In this document: positions 1-7,942 of the stretch, piece after piece
How the letters are laid out: each line of letters opens with the position of its first letter
Numbering within the stretch: the stretch's first letter is position 1
DNA from: Flavobacterium sp. Root420
Lineage (GTDB): Bacteria > Bacteroidota > Bacteroidia > Flavobacteriales > Flavobacteriaceae
DNA length: 35,708 nt
Reading direction: 5' to 3'
Assembly: GCF_001427905.1 (NCBI RefSeq)
Contig: NZ_LMEF01000023.1
Coordinates: 1 to 35,708, forward strand
Position numbers and translations under genes: made by a program
The notes under the pieces: model-generated
Seen by the model: only the letters and a program-made list of their open reading frames with translations
Database searches by the model: none
What the model was told of the DNA's origin: nothing

Positions 1-72
1 CTCATTTACACAATGAAGTTTAAATTCAATACTGTATTTTACTTTTCTTTCCATAAAAATGCCCCCAAATTG

Positions 73-97
73 TGTCTAACATTTTGGGGGCAGTTCA
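73..97. mobile_element. Probable right terminal inverted repeat of an IS3-like element (element body off the left edge)
   Basis: The 25 bases begin TGTCTAAC and end GGGGGCAGTTCA. On the other strand they read TGAACTGCCCCC followed by AAAATGTTAGACA. This is the style of end seen in IS3-family (IS150-like) elements, which finish in CA, so the element would lie to the left and stop at about 97. The run GCCCCCAAA at 61-69 pairs with TTTGGGGGC at 83-91, and on the minus strand it is followed by five T, so the same sequence could also end rsmD transcription. The transposase gene and the opposite end are not in the window. Assignment is by memory of IS ends, hence the moderate confidence. Confidence 0.4.
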
Positions 98-130
98 AAT
101 TTCAAGGGCTTTTTTATGCTTTAAAGGAAA

Positions 131-736
131 TTATCCTTCGTCTTCTTCTGTTACTTTTTTTAATGAATCATCTGGTAATTCTTCATCGTCGTCAGTTGAG
201 TTTAATTCGAAGAAACTAAAAAAGGAACCGCCATAATTTTTCTGGAAAGAAAAATTACTCAAATGTTCCATTTTGGTATATTTTGAATGTTCAATAATCA
301 TCATGCCGTCTTCGTGCAATAAATCTCTTTCGAAAACGGTTAATACAATTTTTTCAAACGCAGCCTGATCTAATCCGTAAGGCGGATCGGCAAAGATAAT
401 ATCGTAAGAAGTTTTACAGTTTTCCAGAAATTTAAAAACATCACTTTTGGTAGCGGCGATATTAAAATCATATTCTGATGCAACTTGTTTAATGAATTTT
501 ACGCAGCCAAAATCTCCGTCAACAGAGGTTATGGGTTCACTTCCGCGTGAAGCAAATTCAAAACTAATATTACCGGTTCCCGAAAATAAATCTAAAACTT
601 TTAAGCTGTCAAAACTAAAATGATTGTTCAAAACATTAAATAATGCTTCTTTACTCATGTCAGTTGTAGGTCTTACAGGAAGGTTTTTTGGCGGAAAAAT
701 GCGGCGTCCTTTGTATTTTCCAGAAATGATTCTCAT
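131..736 (-). CDS. rsmD: 16S rRNA (guanine(966)-N(2))-methyltransferase RsmD
   Basis: RsmD transfers a methyl group from S-adenosylmethionine to N2 of G966 in 16S rRNA during assembly of the small ribosomal subunit. The 201-residue protein opens with the family signature RIISGKYKGRRI and PxxLPVRPTTDMSKEALFN. A SAM-binding segment VLDLFSGTGNISFE follows at about residues 47-60, and the N2-methyltransferase catalytic motif DPPY lies at about 117-120. Length is normal for the family apart from an acidic C-terminal tail rich in D and E (about 180-201), which is an extension. Its start codon overlaps the stop of the upstream DUF3822 gene by four bases, so the two are translationally coupled. This pairing is usual in Bacteroidota. 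Identification is secure. Confidence 0.95.
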   Translation of the reverse strand: MRIISGKYKGRRIFPPKNLPVRPTTDMSKEALFNVLNNHFSFDSLKVLDLFSGTGNISFEFASRGSEPITSVDGDFGCVKFIKQVASEYDFNIAATKSDVFKFLENCKTSYDIIFADPPYGLDQAAFEKIVLTVFERDLLHEDGMMIIEHSKYTKMEHLSNFSFQKNYGGSFFSFFELNSTDDDEELPDDSLKKVTEEDEG

Positions 737-1554
737 GATTGAAATAAGATATAATGTTTTTGATTTTGTGCAGTAGAAAAGCTGTTTTTTTCTTGTAATG
801 TGCTTACATCTAAGAAGGAAACATTACGAATGTATTTATACGCGATGGCATAAAAAGGGTCATTTTTTTCTATGGTACCTAACAATTCGAGTGGAAAAAT
901 CTCAGGATTTAAATTCGATTGTTCGGCCGTAAAAAGGATATAATAGATAAAATCTTCCGGTGTTTGATATTCAAAAGAATTGAATAACAATAGTTTTTGA
1001 TTTTGAACTACGATAATTTCAAAATGCTCCGGATTAAAATTAACGATCATTTTTTTATCATCGTTATTTCTTGAAGCGTCAAGAATTTTTTCGACTAAAA
1101 TACTGTTAACATGTTTGTAATCAAAAGATCCAACGTTGTCAATCAGGAAATTATTGATGTTTACATAAGGAATGTAAACCGCATTCATTTCGTAATTTGA
1201 AATGGTATCGAAAGTAAAAAAATCAGTTTCAAATACTTTTGTATTGTATTGTAGATAACTTCCCAGATAATTTTCATCAAAAAGCGCAGTTGGAACAAAA
1301 GTCGAAAGATTGTTATTATGAATTACCATAATTTCGTCATAACTCTCTTTTAGCTCCGGATATTTTTTAAAAGCATCACTAAATGATTCTTCGATTTTAG
1401 TCGTCTTTTGAGTCGGATCAAAATGAATTTCATTGAACGAAGTAATGGTATTATTTAAGGTGTCAAAACAACAAAAAGAGAATCCGGTCAGGGAAACCTG
1501 AATAGAAAGCTTTTTATAATTTTTGGATGTAATATTAGTATTTTGAAATGCCAT
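733..1554 (-). CDS. DUF3822 family protein
   Basis: This 273-residue protein matches the DUF3822 family of Bacteroidota, which is generally encoded directly before rsmD, as here. Visible family features include the N-terminal LSIQVSLTGFSFCCFD segment, FVPTALFDENYLGSYLQYNTKV at about 88-110, and the C-terminal LLFNSFEYQTPEDFIYYILFTAEQ segment. The fold is thought to be related to actin/ASKHA-type ATPases, but no catalytic motif can be read with confidence. It has no signal peptide and no membrane segment, so it should be cytoplasmic. It overlaps rsmD by four bases. A -7 element, TAAGTTTG (minus strand, 1612-1619), lies about 58 bases before the ATG. The function is unknown; a link to ribosome or RNA metabolism is only suggested by the neighbour. 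Confidence 0.85.
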   Translation of the reverse strand: MAFQNTNITSKNYKKLSIQVSLTGFSFCCFDTLNNTITSFNEIHFDPTQKTTKIEESFSDAFKKYPELKESYDEIMVIHNNNLSTFVPTALFDENYLGSYLQYNTKVFETDFFTFDTISNYEMNAVYIPYVNINNFLIDNVGSFDYKHVNSILVEKILDASRNNDDKKMIVNFNPEHFEIIVVQNQKLLLFNSFEYQTPEDFIYYILFTAEQSNLNPEIFPLELLGTIEKNDPFYAIAYKYIRNVSFLDVSTLQEKNSFSTAQNQKHYILFQS

Positions 1555-1611
1555 AATTTGATTTTCAATTCATTACCTGTTGTAGTGTCAAGAAAGAATT
1601 TAATTCGAACA

Positions 1612-1619
1612 CAAACTTA
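1612..1619 (-). promoter_or_regulatory. Candidate -7 element TAAGTTTG for the DUF3822-rsmD operon
   Basis: This is a perfect match to the Bacteroidota TAnnTTTG box on the minus strand, giving a leader of roughly 50 bases. No good TTG is seen at the expected -33 distance. Confidence 0.35.
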
Positions 1620-1694
1620 CAAATTAAAAAGCAAGAATAATAATTGCAATTTCAAAAAACAATTTAATATACATTTTAAGGTAATGTTAAGTTT

Positions 1695-1823
1695 TTTTCC
1701 ACCATATAAGTAATATAAGTTGAATTAAGCAGAGATGTATAGCAAGGTTTATTACTTAAAGGAATTTTAAGAAGGCGTAAGTGTAGAACTTAAATGACCT
1801 TATATTACTTATATGGTGGAAAA
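1695..1823. repeat. Dispersed inverted-repeat element, copy 1 (25-bp perfect arms)
   Basis: The arms 1695-1719 and 1799-1823 are perfect inverted copies of each other. They contain CCATATAAGTAATATAAG, itself two near-copies of ATATAAGTA in tandem. About 10 further bases on the inner side match imperfectly (6-7 of 10). The 79-base interior carries no gene. A second element with the same 19-bp arm core lies at 10898-10977. It fills most of the 332-base gene-free gap between the divergent DUF3822 and helicase genes. It could fold into a long hairpin as RNA or be a non-autonomous mobile element; no target-site duplication is obvious. Confidence 0.8.
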
Positions 1824-1838
1824 TATTGATTTTGGACA

Positions 1839-1869
1839 TTGAAATTGATATTTAAAAAACCGTACTTTG
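1839..1869 (+). promoter_or_regulatory. Candidate promoter of the RecD-like helicase gene
   Basis: TTG at 1839-1841 and TACTTTG at 1863-1869 are 21 bases apart and resemble the Bacteroidota -33/-7 pair, with one T missing from the -7 box. Transcription would begin near 1875. That makes the TTG a promoter element rather than a start codon and supports translation from the ATG at 1887. Confidence 0.4.
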
Positions 1870-1886
1870 TAGTTCAATTTAACCCT

Positions 1887-3311
1887 ATGAATTCAGCATT
1901 GTTTTACGGCGTTTTACAAAGAAAATTTCCTTTTGCACCTACTTATAAACAGGATATTTTTTTTCAAAAAATAGCTATTTTTCTAACCGAACCCGCTAAC
2001 GATACCATTTTTGTACTCAAAGGATATGCCGGAACGGGAAAAACAACGGTGATTTCGACTATTGTAAATAATCTTGGGGAAATTAATAAGAAGTTTGTTT
2101 TGCTGGCACCAACAGGTCGCGCGGCAAAAGTAATTGCCAATTACTCGAATACGCCGGCATTTACGATTCACAAAAAAATATATTTTCCTAAAAAATCTTC
2201 TGGTGGAGGCGTGGCTTTTACCAAACAGGTCAACAAGCATAAAAACACAATTTTTATCGTCGATGAGGCTTCGATGATTTCAGACAGTAATTCGGATTCT
2301 AAGCTGTATGACAACGGATCACTTTTAGATGATTTGATTCAGTATGTTTATTCGGGGACCAATTGCAAAATGATTCTTTTGGGAGATACCGCTCAGCTGC
2401 CTCCGGTAAATTTAGATATTAGCCCGGCGCTTGATATTCAAACTTTGGGTGTTCACTACGATAAGGAAGTTGAACATATCGAATTGGATGAAGTAATGCG
2501 TCAGGAAGAGAATTCCGGGATTTTATTCAATGCGACTGAATTGCGAGAATTACTAAAAGAAAACTTTATTACGGAGTTTAAATTCAACGTTAAAAAGTTC
2601 AAAGACATCGTTCGTTTGACTGATGGATATGATATTCAGGATGCGATAAACACAGCTTATAGCAATTATAGTATTGAAGATACGGCTTTTATTGTACGCT
2701 CGAATAAAAGAGCAAATCAGTACAATGAACAAATCAGAACCCGAATTTTGTTTAAGGAAAGCGAACTTTCAGTTGGCGATTTTTTGATGGTCGTAAAGAA
2801 TAATTATTTCTGGTTAAAAGAAACCGATGAAGCCGGATTTATCGCCAACGGAGATATTATTGAAGTATTGGAGATGTTCGGAATCAAAGAATTATACGGA
2901 TTTACTTTTGCAAATGTAAAAATCAGAATGGTCGATTATCCAGATCAAAAACCTTTTGAAACGGTTTTGTTATTGGACACAATTAAAAGTGAATCTCCTT
3001 CTTTAACGTATGAAGAATCAAATCGTTTGTATGAAGAAGTAATGAAAGATTATGAAGAAGAGAGTACGAAATACAAGAAATTCCAAAAAGTAAAAGAAAA
3101 CGAATATTTTAATGGTTTACAAGTGAAATTCTCGTATGCCATAACCTGTCATAAATCACAAGGAGGGCAGTGGGATACCGTTTTTGTAGAACAGCCGTAT
3201 TTGCCAAACGGAATCGATCGCGATTACATTCGATGGTTGTATACCGCAATGACACGTGCCAAAAATAAGTTATATTTGATAGGATTTAAAGATGAGAGTT
3301 TTGAGGAATAA
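1887..3311 (+). CDS. RecD-like ATP-dependent DNA helicase (SF1, UvrD_C_2 type)
   Basis: This superfamily 1 DNA helicase of 474 residues is related to RecD2/Dda. From the ATG, the motifs in order are Walker A GYAGTGKTT (about residues 45-53), LAPTGRAAK (motif Ia), the DEAS Walker B (IFIVDEASMIS), motif III LLGDTAQLPPV, and the C-terminal UvrD_C_2 segment with YAITCHKSQGGQWD and YTAMTRAKNKLYL. Such proteins unwind DNA 5' to 3' and are thought to act in repair or replication restart. The open frame extends to a TTG at 1839, but that TTG fits a -33 promoter box, and the ATG at 1887 gives a normal N-terminus (MNSALFYGVL). It is the first gene of a plus-strand run but separated by repeats from the next. 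The exact subfamily name is uncertain. Confidence 0.88.
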   Translation: MNSALFYGVLQRKFPFAPTYKQDIFFQKIAIFLTEPANDTIFVLKGYAGTGKTTVISTIVNNLGEINKKFVLLAPTGRAAKVIANYSNTPAFTIHKKIYFPKKSSGGGVAFTKQVNKHKNTIFIVDEASMISDSNSDSKLYDNGSLLDDLIQYVYSGTNCKMILLGDTAQLPPVNLDISPALDIQTLGVHYDKEVEHIELDEVMRQEENSGILFNATELRELLKENFITEFKFNVKKFKDIVRLTDGYDIQDAINTAYSNYSIEDTAFIVRSNKRANQYNEQIRTRILFKESELSVGDFLMVVKNNYFWLKETDEAGFIANGDIIEVLEMFGIKELYGFTFANVKIRMVDYPDQKPFETVLLLDTIKSESPSLTYEESNRLYEEVMKDYEEESTKYKKFQKVKENEYFNGLQVKFSYAITCHKSQGGQWDTVFVEQPYLPNGIDRDYIRWLYTAMTRAKNKLYLIGFKDESFEE

Positions 3312-3399
3312 AAACACTAATTCCACGAATTAGCACGAATTTTCTTTTGAAATTTAAATTAGTGAAAATCTGTGAAATTTGTGTTTAATATTTATTACA

Positions 3400-4230
3400 A
3401 TGACAACACTAAACGACTTACATTCGATTTCATCAACGTTTTCGAATACAGATAAAATGACGGTTTTGTTTTTAGGGCACGGAAGTCCGATGAACGCTAT
3501 TGAAGAAAATCAGTTTGTGGCTGGCTTTCGAGATTTGGCCAAAACATTGCCACAGCCAAATGCTATTTTGTGTATTTCGGCGCATTGGTTTACCAACGGA
3601 ACCAAAGTCACTTCGATGCAAATGCCAAGAACAATTCATGATTTTGGAGGTTTTCCGCAGGCGCTTTTTGATGTACAATATCCTGCAAAAGGAAGTCCGG
3701 AACTGGCTATTGAAACTAAGAAAATACTAGAACCCGTTCATGTCGATTTAGACGAACATTGGGGTTTAGATCACGGCGCCTGGAGTGTTATCAAACACTT
3801 ATATCCGGAAGCAAATGTTCCGGTAATTCAGTTGAGCATTGATTACACGAAATCAGGTCAATATCATTTTGAGTTGGCTCAGAAGTTACAATCGCTTCGT
3901 CATAAAGGTGTTTTGATTATCGGAAGCGGTAATATCGTTCACAATTTACGTTTGGTAGATTTTAGAAATTTTGACAAAGACAATTACGGTTTCGATTGGG
4001 CAATTGAAGCCAGAGAAACAATTAATAATTATTTGCTGGATGAAAATTTCCAGCCCTTAATTGATTTCGAAAAAATGAACAAAGCGATTCACTTGGCAAT
4101 TCCAACTCCGGATCATTATTTACCTTTGTTATATACTTTAGGTTTAAAAGAAAAATCAGAGGAGTTGAGCTTGTTTAATGATAAATTACTGGCAGGTTCA
4201 TTGAGTATGACATCTGTAAAAATAATATAA
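3400..4230 (+). CDS. ygiD: 4,5-DOPA dioxygenase extradiol-like protein (YgiD/LigB family)
   Basis: This is a 276-residue zinc- or iron-dependent class III extradiol dioxygenase-like protein of the YgiD/DODA family. Expected metal and substrate histidines are visible in LFLGHGSPM (about residue 29), CISAHWF, GLDHGAWSV, GNIVHNL and PTPDHYLPL near the C-terminus. Plant and bacterial relatives open the ring of L-DOPA and similar catechols; the physiological substrate in this lineage is not known. The ATG at 3400 was chosen over a TTG seven codons upstream because family N-termini start just before this point. It lies between two intergenic repeats, and no operon partner is evident. Family assignment is strong, substrate weak. 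Confidence 0.88.
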   Translation: MTTLNDLHSISSTFSNTDKMTVLFLGHGSPMNAIEENQFVAGFRDLAKTLPQPNAILCISAHWFTNGTKVTSMQMPRTIHDFGGFPQALFDVQYPAKGSPELAIETKKILEPVHVDLDEHWGLDHGAWSVIKHLYPEANVPVIQLSIDYTKSGQYHFELAQKLQSLRHKGVLIIGSGNIVHNLRLVDFRNFDKDNYGFDWAIEARETINNYLLDENFQPLIDFEKMNKAIHLAIPTPDHYLPLLYTLGLKEKSEELSLFNDKLLAGSLSMTSVKII

Positions 4231-4236
4231 AAAAAA

Positions 4237-4303
4237 CTTTGTGAATCTCTGTGAAAGAGTTATTACACAAAGTGGCACTAAGATTTCACAGAGATTCACA
4301 AAG
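4237..4303. repeat. 20-bp perfect inverted repeat upstream of kdsB
   Basis: CTTTGTGAATCTCTGTGAAA at 4237-4256 is repeated in reverse complement at 4284-4303, with a 27-base spacer. Similar wording (gtgaaaatctgtgaaatttgtg) occurs upstream of the dioxygenase gene at about 3362-3383, so this belongs to a dispersed intergenic repeat family. It lies only 21 bases before the kdsB start and may act as a hairpin in its leader or as a terminator for the preceding gene, although there is no T-run. Confidence 0.75.
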
Positions 4304-4324
4304 AATAAAATTTAAAAATATAAA

Positions 4325-5059
4325 ATGAAAATAATAGCTGTAATTCCGGCGCGATATGCATCAACACGTTTTCCTGCTAAACTAATGCAGGATCTTGGAG
4401 GTAAAACTGTAATTCTAAGAACATACGAAGCCTCTGTGGCAACAAAATTATTTGATGATGTATTTGTTGTAACCGATTCTGATTTGATCTTTAATGAAAT
4501 TGTTTCTAATGGAGGAAAAGCCATTATGAGTATCAAAGAACACGAATCAGGAAGTGACCGAATTGCAGAAGCGGTGGCAAGTTTAGATGTTGATATTGTA
4601 GTGAATGTTCAGGGTGATGAGCCTTTTACAGAAGCGGGGCCGTTAGAACAGGTTTTATCTGTTTTTAAAAATGATGAAGACCGTAAAGTTGATTTAGCTT
4701 CTTTAATGCGTGAAATTACAGATGAGGAAGAAATTAATAACCCAAATAATGTGAAGGTTGTGGTAGATCAATCGCAGTTTGCGTTGTATTTTTCGCGTTC
4801 GGTTATCCCGTATCCGAGAGATAAAGATGTGGGGGTTCGTTATTTTCAACACATCGGAATTTATGCTTTCAGAAAACAGGCTTTATTAGACTTTTATAGC
4901 TTGCCAATGAAGTCTTTGGAAGCATCGGAGAAATTGGAGCAACTTCGCTATTTAGAATTCGGAAAACGTATTAAAATGGTAGAAACAACTCATGTTGGAA
5001 TCGGAATTGATACGGCTGAGGATTTAGAAAAGGCGAGGGCTGTTTTGGCTTCGAAATAG
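4325..5059 (+). CDS. kdsB: 3-deoxy-manno-octulosonate cytidylyltransferase (CMP-KDO synthetase)
   Basis: KdsB activates Kdo with CTP to give CMP-Kdo for the lipopolysaccharide inner core, in the cytoplasm. The 244-residue protein has the family N-terminus [25 protein letters not shown] with the nucleotide-binding loop. It also has VVTDSDLI, the [12 protein letters not shown] segment, VNVQGDEPF with the metal-binding Asp, and the C-terminal [15 protein letters not shown] signature. Length is typical (about 245). It is followed by an RNA-like repeat (5121-5222) and a bidirectional terminator shared with the convergent E1 dehydrogenase gene. Kdo synthesis here agrees with the LpxL-like acyltransferase elsewhere in the window. 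Identification is secure. Confidence 0.96.
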   Translation: MKIIAVIPARYASTRFPAKLMQDLGGKTVILRTYEASVATKLFDDVFVVTDSDLIFNEIVSNGGKAIMSIKEHESGSDRIAEAVASLDVDIVVNVQGDEPFTEAGPLEQVLSVFKNDEDRKVDLASLMREITDEEEINNPNNVKVVVDQSQFALYFSRSVIPYPRDKDVGVRYFQHIGIYAFRKQALLDFYSLPMKSLEASEKLEQLRYLEFGKRIKMVETTHVGIGIDTAEDLEKARAVLASK

Positions 5060-5120
5060 TTGTATTGCGGTGAATTGGCACGCGGATGACGCAGATTTAA
5101 ACGGATTTTTTTAAACTATA

Positions 5121-5222
5121 CTTTCTTTTGAAAATGAGTGCCCTAGCCCTGATGGGAGGGAAAATCCTTTTGTGCCGGGGTTCGGCATAAAAGATTGGAA
5201 GGACAGCAGGAACTAGCTCCTT
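5121..5222 (+). repeat. Dispersed structured repeat, copy 1 (possible RNA element)
   Basis: This block runs from CTTTCTTTTGAAAA, through CCCTAGCCCTGATGG, to ACAGCAGGAACTAGCTCC. Its core hairpin at 5167-5193 is an 11-bp stem CTTTTGTGCCG/CGGCATAAAAG closing a GGGTT loop. A close copy lies on the minus strand at 11776-11875, where the single G-U pair of this stem is a G-C pair. It sits between kdsB and its terminator, so it would be in the kdsB 3' untranslated region. It resembles widely repeated flavobacterial intergenic sequence; whether it is a known RNA family could not be checked. Confidence 0.7.
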
Positions 5223-5290
5223 AAAATCCCAATTATAAATTTTAAGCGTAAAGTTTTTAATCTAAAATCTAAACTCAGAAATCTAAAATA

Positions 5291-5319
5291 AAAAAAGCTC
5301 CAAATATTGGAGCTTTTTT
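5291..5319. terminator. Bidirectional intrinsic terminator between kdsB and the E1 dehydrogenase gene
   Basis: A 13-bp stem, AAAAAAGCTCCAA at 5291-5303 with TTGGAGCTTTTTT at 5307-5319, closes a 3-base loop. Runs of T follow it on either strand, which suits the two convergent genes. Confidence 0.85.
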
Positions 5320-5342
5320 ATATCTAAAATCAAACTAAATCC

Positions 5343-7754
5343 TTAGTATAAATCCGGGAATTTAGAAGGATTAACTTCATGCATCATGCTATACACTTTT
5401 TCAAAGATATCTTCTGCAGAAGGTTTCGAGAAATAGTCGCCATCAGTTCCGTAAGCTGGTCTGTGCGCTTTTGCAGCAAGTGTTTGCGGTTTGCTGTCTA
5501 AATGAATATAAGCATCTTGTTCTTCAAGAATCTGTTGTAAAATAAATGCTGAAGCTCCACCAGGAACATCCTCGTCGATTACTAACAAACGATTTGTTTT
5601 TGCGATACTTTTTACAATGTCTTTATTGATATCGAATGGAAGTAGAGATTGAATATCAATAACCTCACAGTCAATTCCTAAGTCTAATAATTCAGTTGCA
5701 GCCTGTTCAACCAATCTTAAAGTTGAACCGTATGAAACTAAAGTAATATCAGAACCTTCTTTTAGCGTTTCAACAACACCAATTGGCGTTTTGAATTCAC
5801 CAAAATTCAAAGGTGTTTTTTCTTTTAAACGATAACCGTTCAAACATTCAATTACCAAAGCGGGTTCATCAGTCTCTAAAAGAGCATTATAGAATCCTGC
5901 AGCCTGTGTCATGTTTCTTGGGACCAAAACATGGATTCCGCGAATAGCGTTGATAATCATTCCCATTGGTGAGCCAGAATGCCAGATACCTTCTAAACGG
6001 TGTCCGCGAGTCCTGATAATTAATGGTGCTTTCTGTTTTCCAACAGTTCTATATTGTAAAGTAGCCAAATCATCACTCATGATTTGAATTGCATACAGTA
6101 AATAATCTAAATATTGAATCTCAGCAATTGGGCGTAAACCTCTTAAAGCCATTCCGATTCCCTGACCTATAATAGTAGCTTCACGAATTCCGACATCGGC
6201 CACACGAAGTTCTCCGTATTTTTCCTGCATGCCCTCTAAACCTTGGTTTACATCACCAATGTTTCCAACATCTTCTCCAAAAATTAGCGTTTCAGGATAT
6301 TTGGTAAACAAAGCATCAAAGTTATCACGAAGAATCATTCTGCCATCTGAATCCGGTTTTGCATTATCTGCGTATTCAGGAAGTACTTTTTTTACTGATG
6401 AAATATTTAATTCTGAATCAGAATGCAAATGACTGCTGAATCTTGGTTGTGTTTTTGAAATGTAATCCGTAATCCAGTTAGATAATAAAGCTTTACTGTT
6501 TGGGACTTCAACAAAACGCAATATTTTACGCGCTATAACTAACATTTCCTTTTTTAAAGGCGATTTAATAGCACTTAATTCTGAAATATATTTTCTAATT
6601 CTTTCTTTATGATTGATACTTGCTTCTGCAATTTGCTCCAACAAAGCCAAAAGATTTTTTTGATCTTCAATAATTGGATTGATGAAAGAGTTCCAGGCTT
6701 CTTTTTTAGCTTCGAGAACTTCTTTTTTCAATTCAAAATCAATTTCTGACAATTCTTCCGGAGATGCAATATTGATCGCAATCATCCATAAACGCATCTG
6801 ACGAATACAATCGAAATCTTTTTCCCAAGCAAGTCTCTCTCCGTTTTTGTAACGCTCGTGAGAACCTGAAGTAGAATGTCCTTGCGGCTGTGTTAATTCG
6901 TTTACGTGAATTAAAACCGGAATATGTTCTTCGCGGGCAATGGCGCCGGCACGTTCATAAGTCGAAACCAGTTCAGCATAATCCCAGCCTTTAACCCTGA
7001 AAATTTCATAGCCTTTAGAATCTTCATCACGTTGATATCCTTTTAGGATTTCAGAGATGTTTTCTTTTGTGGTTTGATGTTTAGCGTGAACGGAAATCCC
7101 GTATTCATCATCCCAAACACTCATTACCATCGGAACTTGTAAAACTCCTGCAGCGTTTATAGTTTCAAAAAACAAACCTTCCGAAGTACTCGCATTACCA
7201 ATGGTTCCCCAAGCCACTTCGTTTCCATCTACAGAGAATTTATCTTTGATGGTAATTCCATCAACATTTCTGTAAATTTTTGAAGCCTGTGCCAATCCTA
7301 ATAATCTTGGCATTTGTCCGGCTGTAGGTGATATATCTGCGCTTGAATTTTTTTGTTTTGTTAAGTCTTTCCAGGATCCGTCTTCGTTTAAACTGTGCGT
7401 TACAAAGTGTCCGCCCATTTGTCTTCCCGCTGACATAGGATCAAAATCTAAATCGGTATGACCGTATAGACCTGCGAAAAATTGTTTTGGAGTCAGTTCG
7501 CCAATCGCCATCATAAAAGTCTGATCGCGGTAATATCCAGAACGGAAATCGCCATTTTTAAAGGCTTTCGCCATGGCAAGCTGTGGCACTTCTTTTCCGT
7601 CACCAAATATTCCAAATTTGGCTTTTCCTGTCAATACTTCTTTACGACCTAAGAGGCTACATTCACGGCTGGTTATTGCAATTCTGTAGTCGTTTAATAC
7701 CTCAGTTTTGAAATCCTCAAATGTTAACGTAGTATTGTTTTTTTCTATAATCAT
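5343..7754 (-). CDS. Fused E1 alpha/beta subunits of a thiamine-diphosphate 2-oxoacid dehydrogenase
   Basis: This is an 803-residue fusion. The N-terminal half (about 1-430) is an E1-alpha domain and the C-terminal half (about 460-803) an E1-beta domain of the pyruvate/branched-chain 2-oxoacid dehydrogenase class. E1 decarboxylates a 2-oxoacid with thiamine diphosphate and passes the acyl group to a lipoyl-E2. The beta half shows GEDVGNIGDV, DVGIREATIIGQGIGMAL, and DIQSLLPFD near the transketolase C-terminal domain. In the alpha half the usual GDG...NN thiamine-diphosphate/Mg motif is GNA (186-188) with WDDEYG (214-219), so Asp and Asn appear exchanged. No E2 or E3 gene is adjacent. The substrate is probably a branched-chain or other 2-oxoacid but cannot be decided from sequence. 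I recall similar fusions as common in flavobacteria. Confidence 0.88.
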   Translation of the reverse strand: MIIEKNNTTLTFEDFKTEVLNDYRIAITSRECSLLGRKEVLTGKAKFGIFGDGKEVPQLAMAKAFKNGDFRSGYYRDQTFMMAIGELTPKQFFAGLYGHTDLDFDPMSAGRQMGGHFVTHSLNEDGSWKDLTKQKNSSADISPTAGQMPRLLGLAQASKIYRNVDGITIKDKFSVDGNEVAWGTIGNASTSEGLFFETINAAGVLQVPMVMSVWDDEYGISVHAKHQTTKENISEILKGYQRDEDSKGYEIFRVKGWDYAELVSTYERAGAIAREEHIPVLIHVNELTQPQGHSTSGSHERYKNGERLAWEKDFDCIRQMRLWMIAINIASPEELSEIDFELKKEVLEAKKEAWNSFINPIIEDQKNLLALLEQIAEASINHKERIRKYISELSAIKSPLKKEMLVIARKILRFVEVPNSKALLSNWITDYISKTQPRFSSHLHSDSELNISSVKKVLPEYADNAKPDSDGRMILRDNFDALFTKYPETLIFGEDVGNIGDVNQGLEGMQEKYGELRVADVGIREATIIGQGIGMALRGLRPIAEIQYLDYLLYAIQIMSDDLATLQYRTVGKQKAPLIIRTRGHRLEGIWHSGSPMGMIINAIRGIHVLVPRNMTQAAGFYNALLETDEPALVIECLNGYRLKEKTPLNFGEFKTPIGVVETLKEGSDITLVSYGSTLRLVEQAATELLDLGIDCEVIDIQSLLPFDINKDIVKSIAKTNRLLVIDEDVPGGASAFILQQILEEQDAYIHLDSKPQTLAAKAHRPAYGTDGDYFSKPSAEDIFEKVYSMMHEVNPSKFPDLY

Positions 7755-7942
7755 AATCTGGAATGGTCATGTTGAGACTGCGAAATTACTTAAAAACAAT
7801 CAATAATCATAATTCTTTAAAATAAATATAATTTAATTATTTGTATTTAAAATCCAAAAACTACGTATTTTATTTATGTATTGTTGAATAAAAAACACAA
7901 TTTAATGATAATTATACATGTTTTTGATTAAAATTTATTTAA

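Noticed and set aside
13..219. 68-codon open frame on the plus strand
   Set aside because: It crosses the IS-like end and runs antisense into rsmD; no family resemblance.
1839..1886. TTG start adding 16 codons to the helicase
   Set aside because: The TTG fits a -33 promoter box with a -7 box downstream of it, and the extra residues look unlike a family N-terminus.
5075..5095. TTGGCACGCGGATGACGCAG, resembling a sigma-54 -24 box
   Set aside because: The -12 TTGC is missing, it points to no gene start, and the wording is that of a common intergenic repeat.
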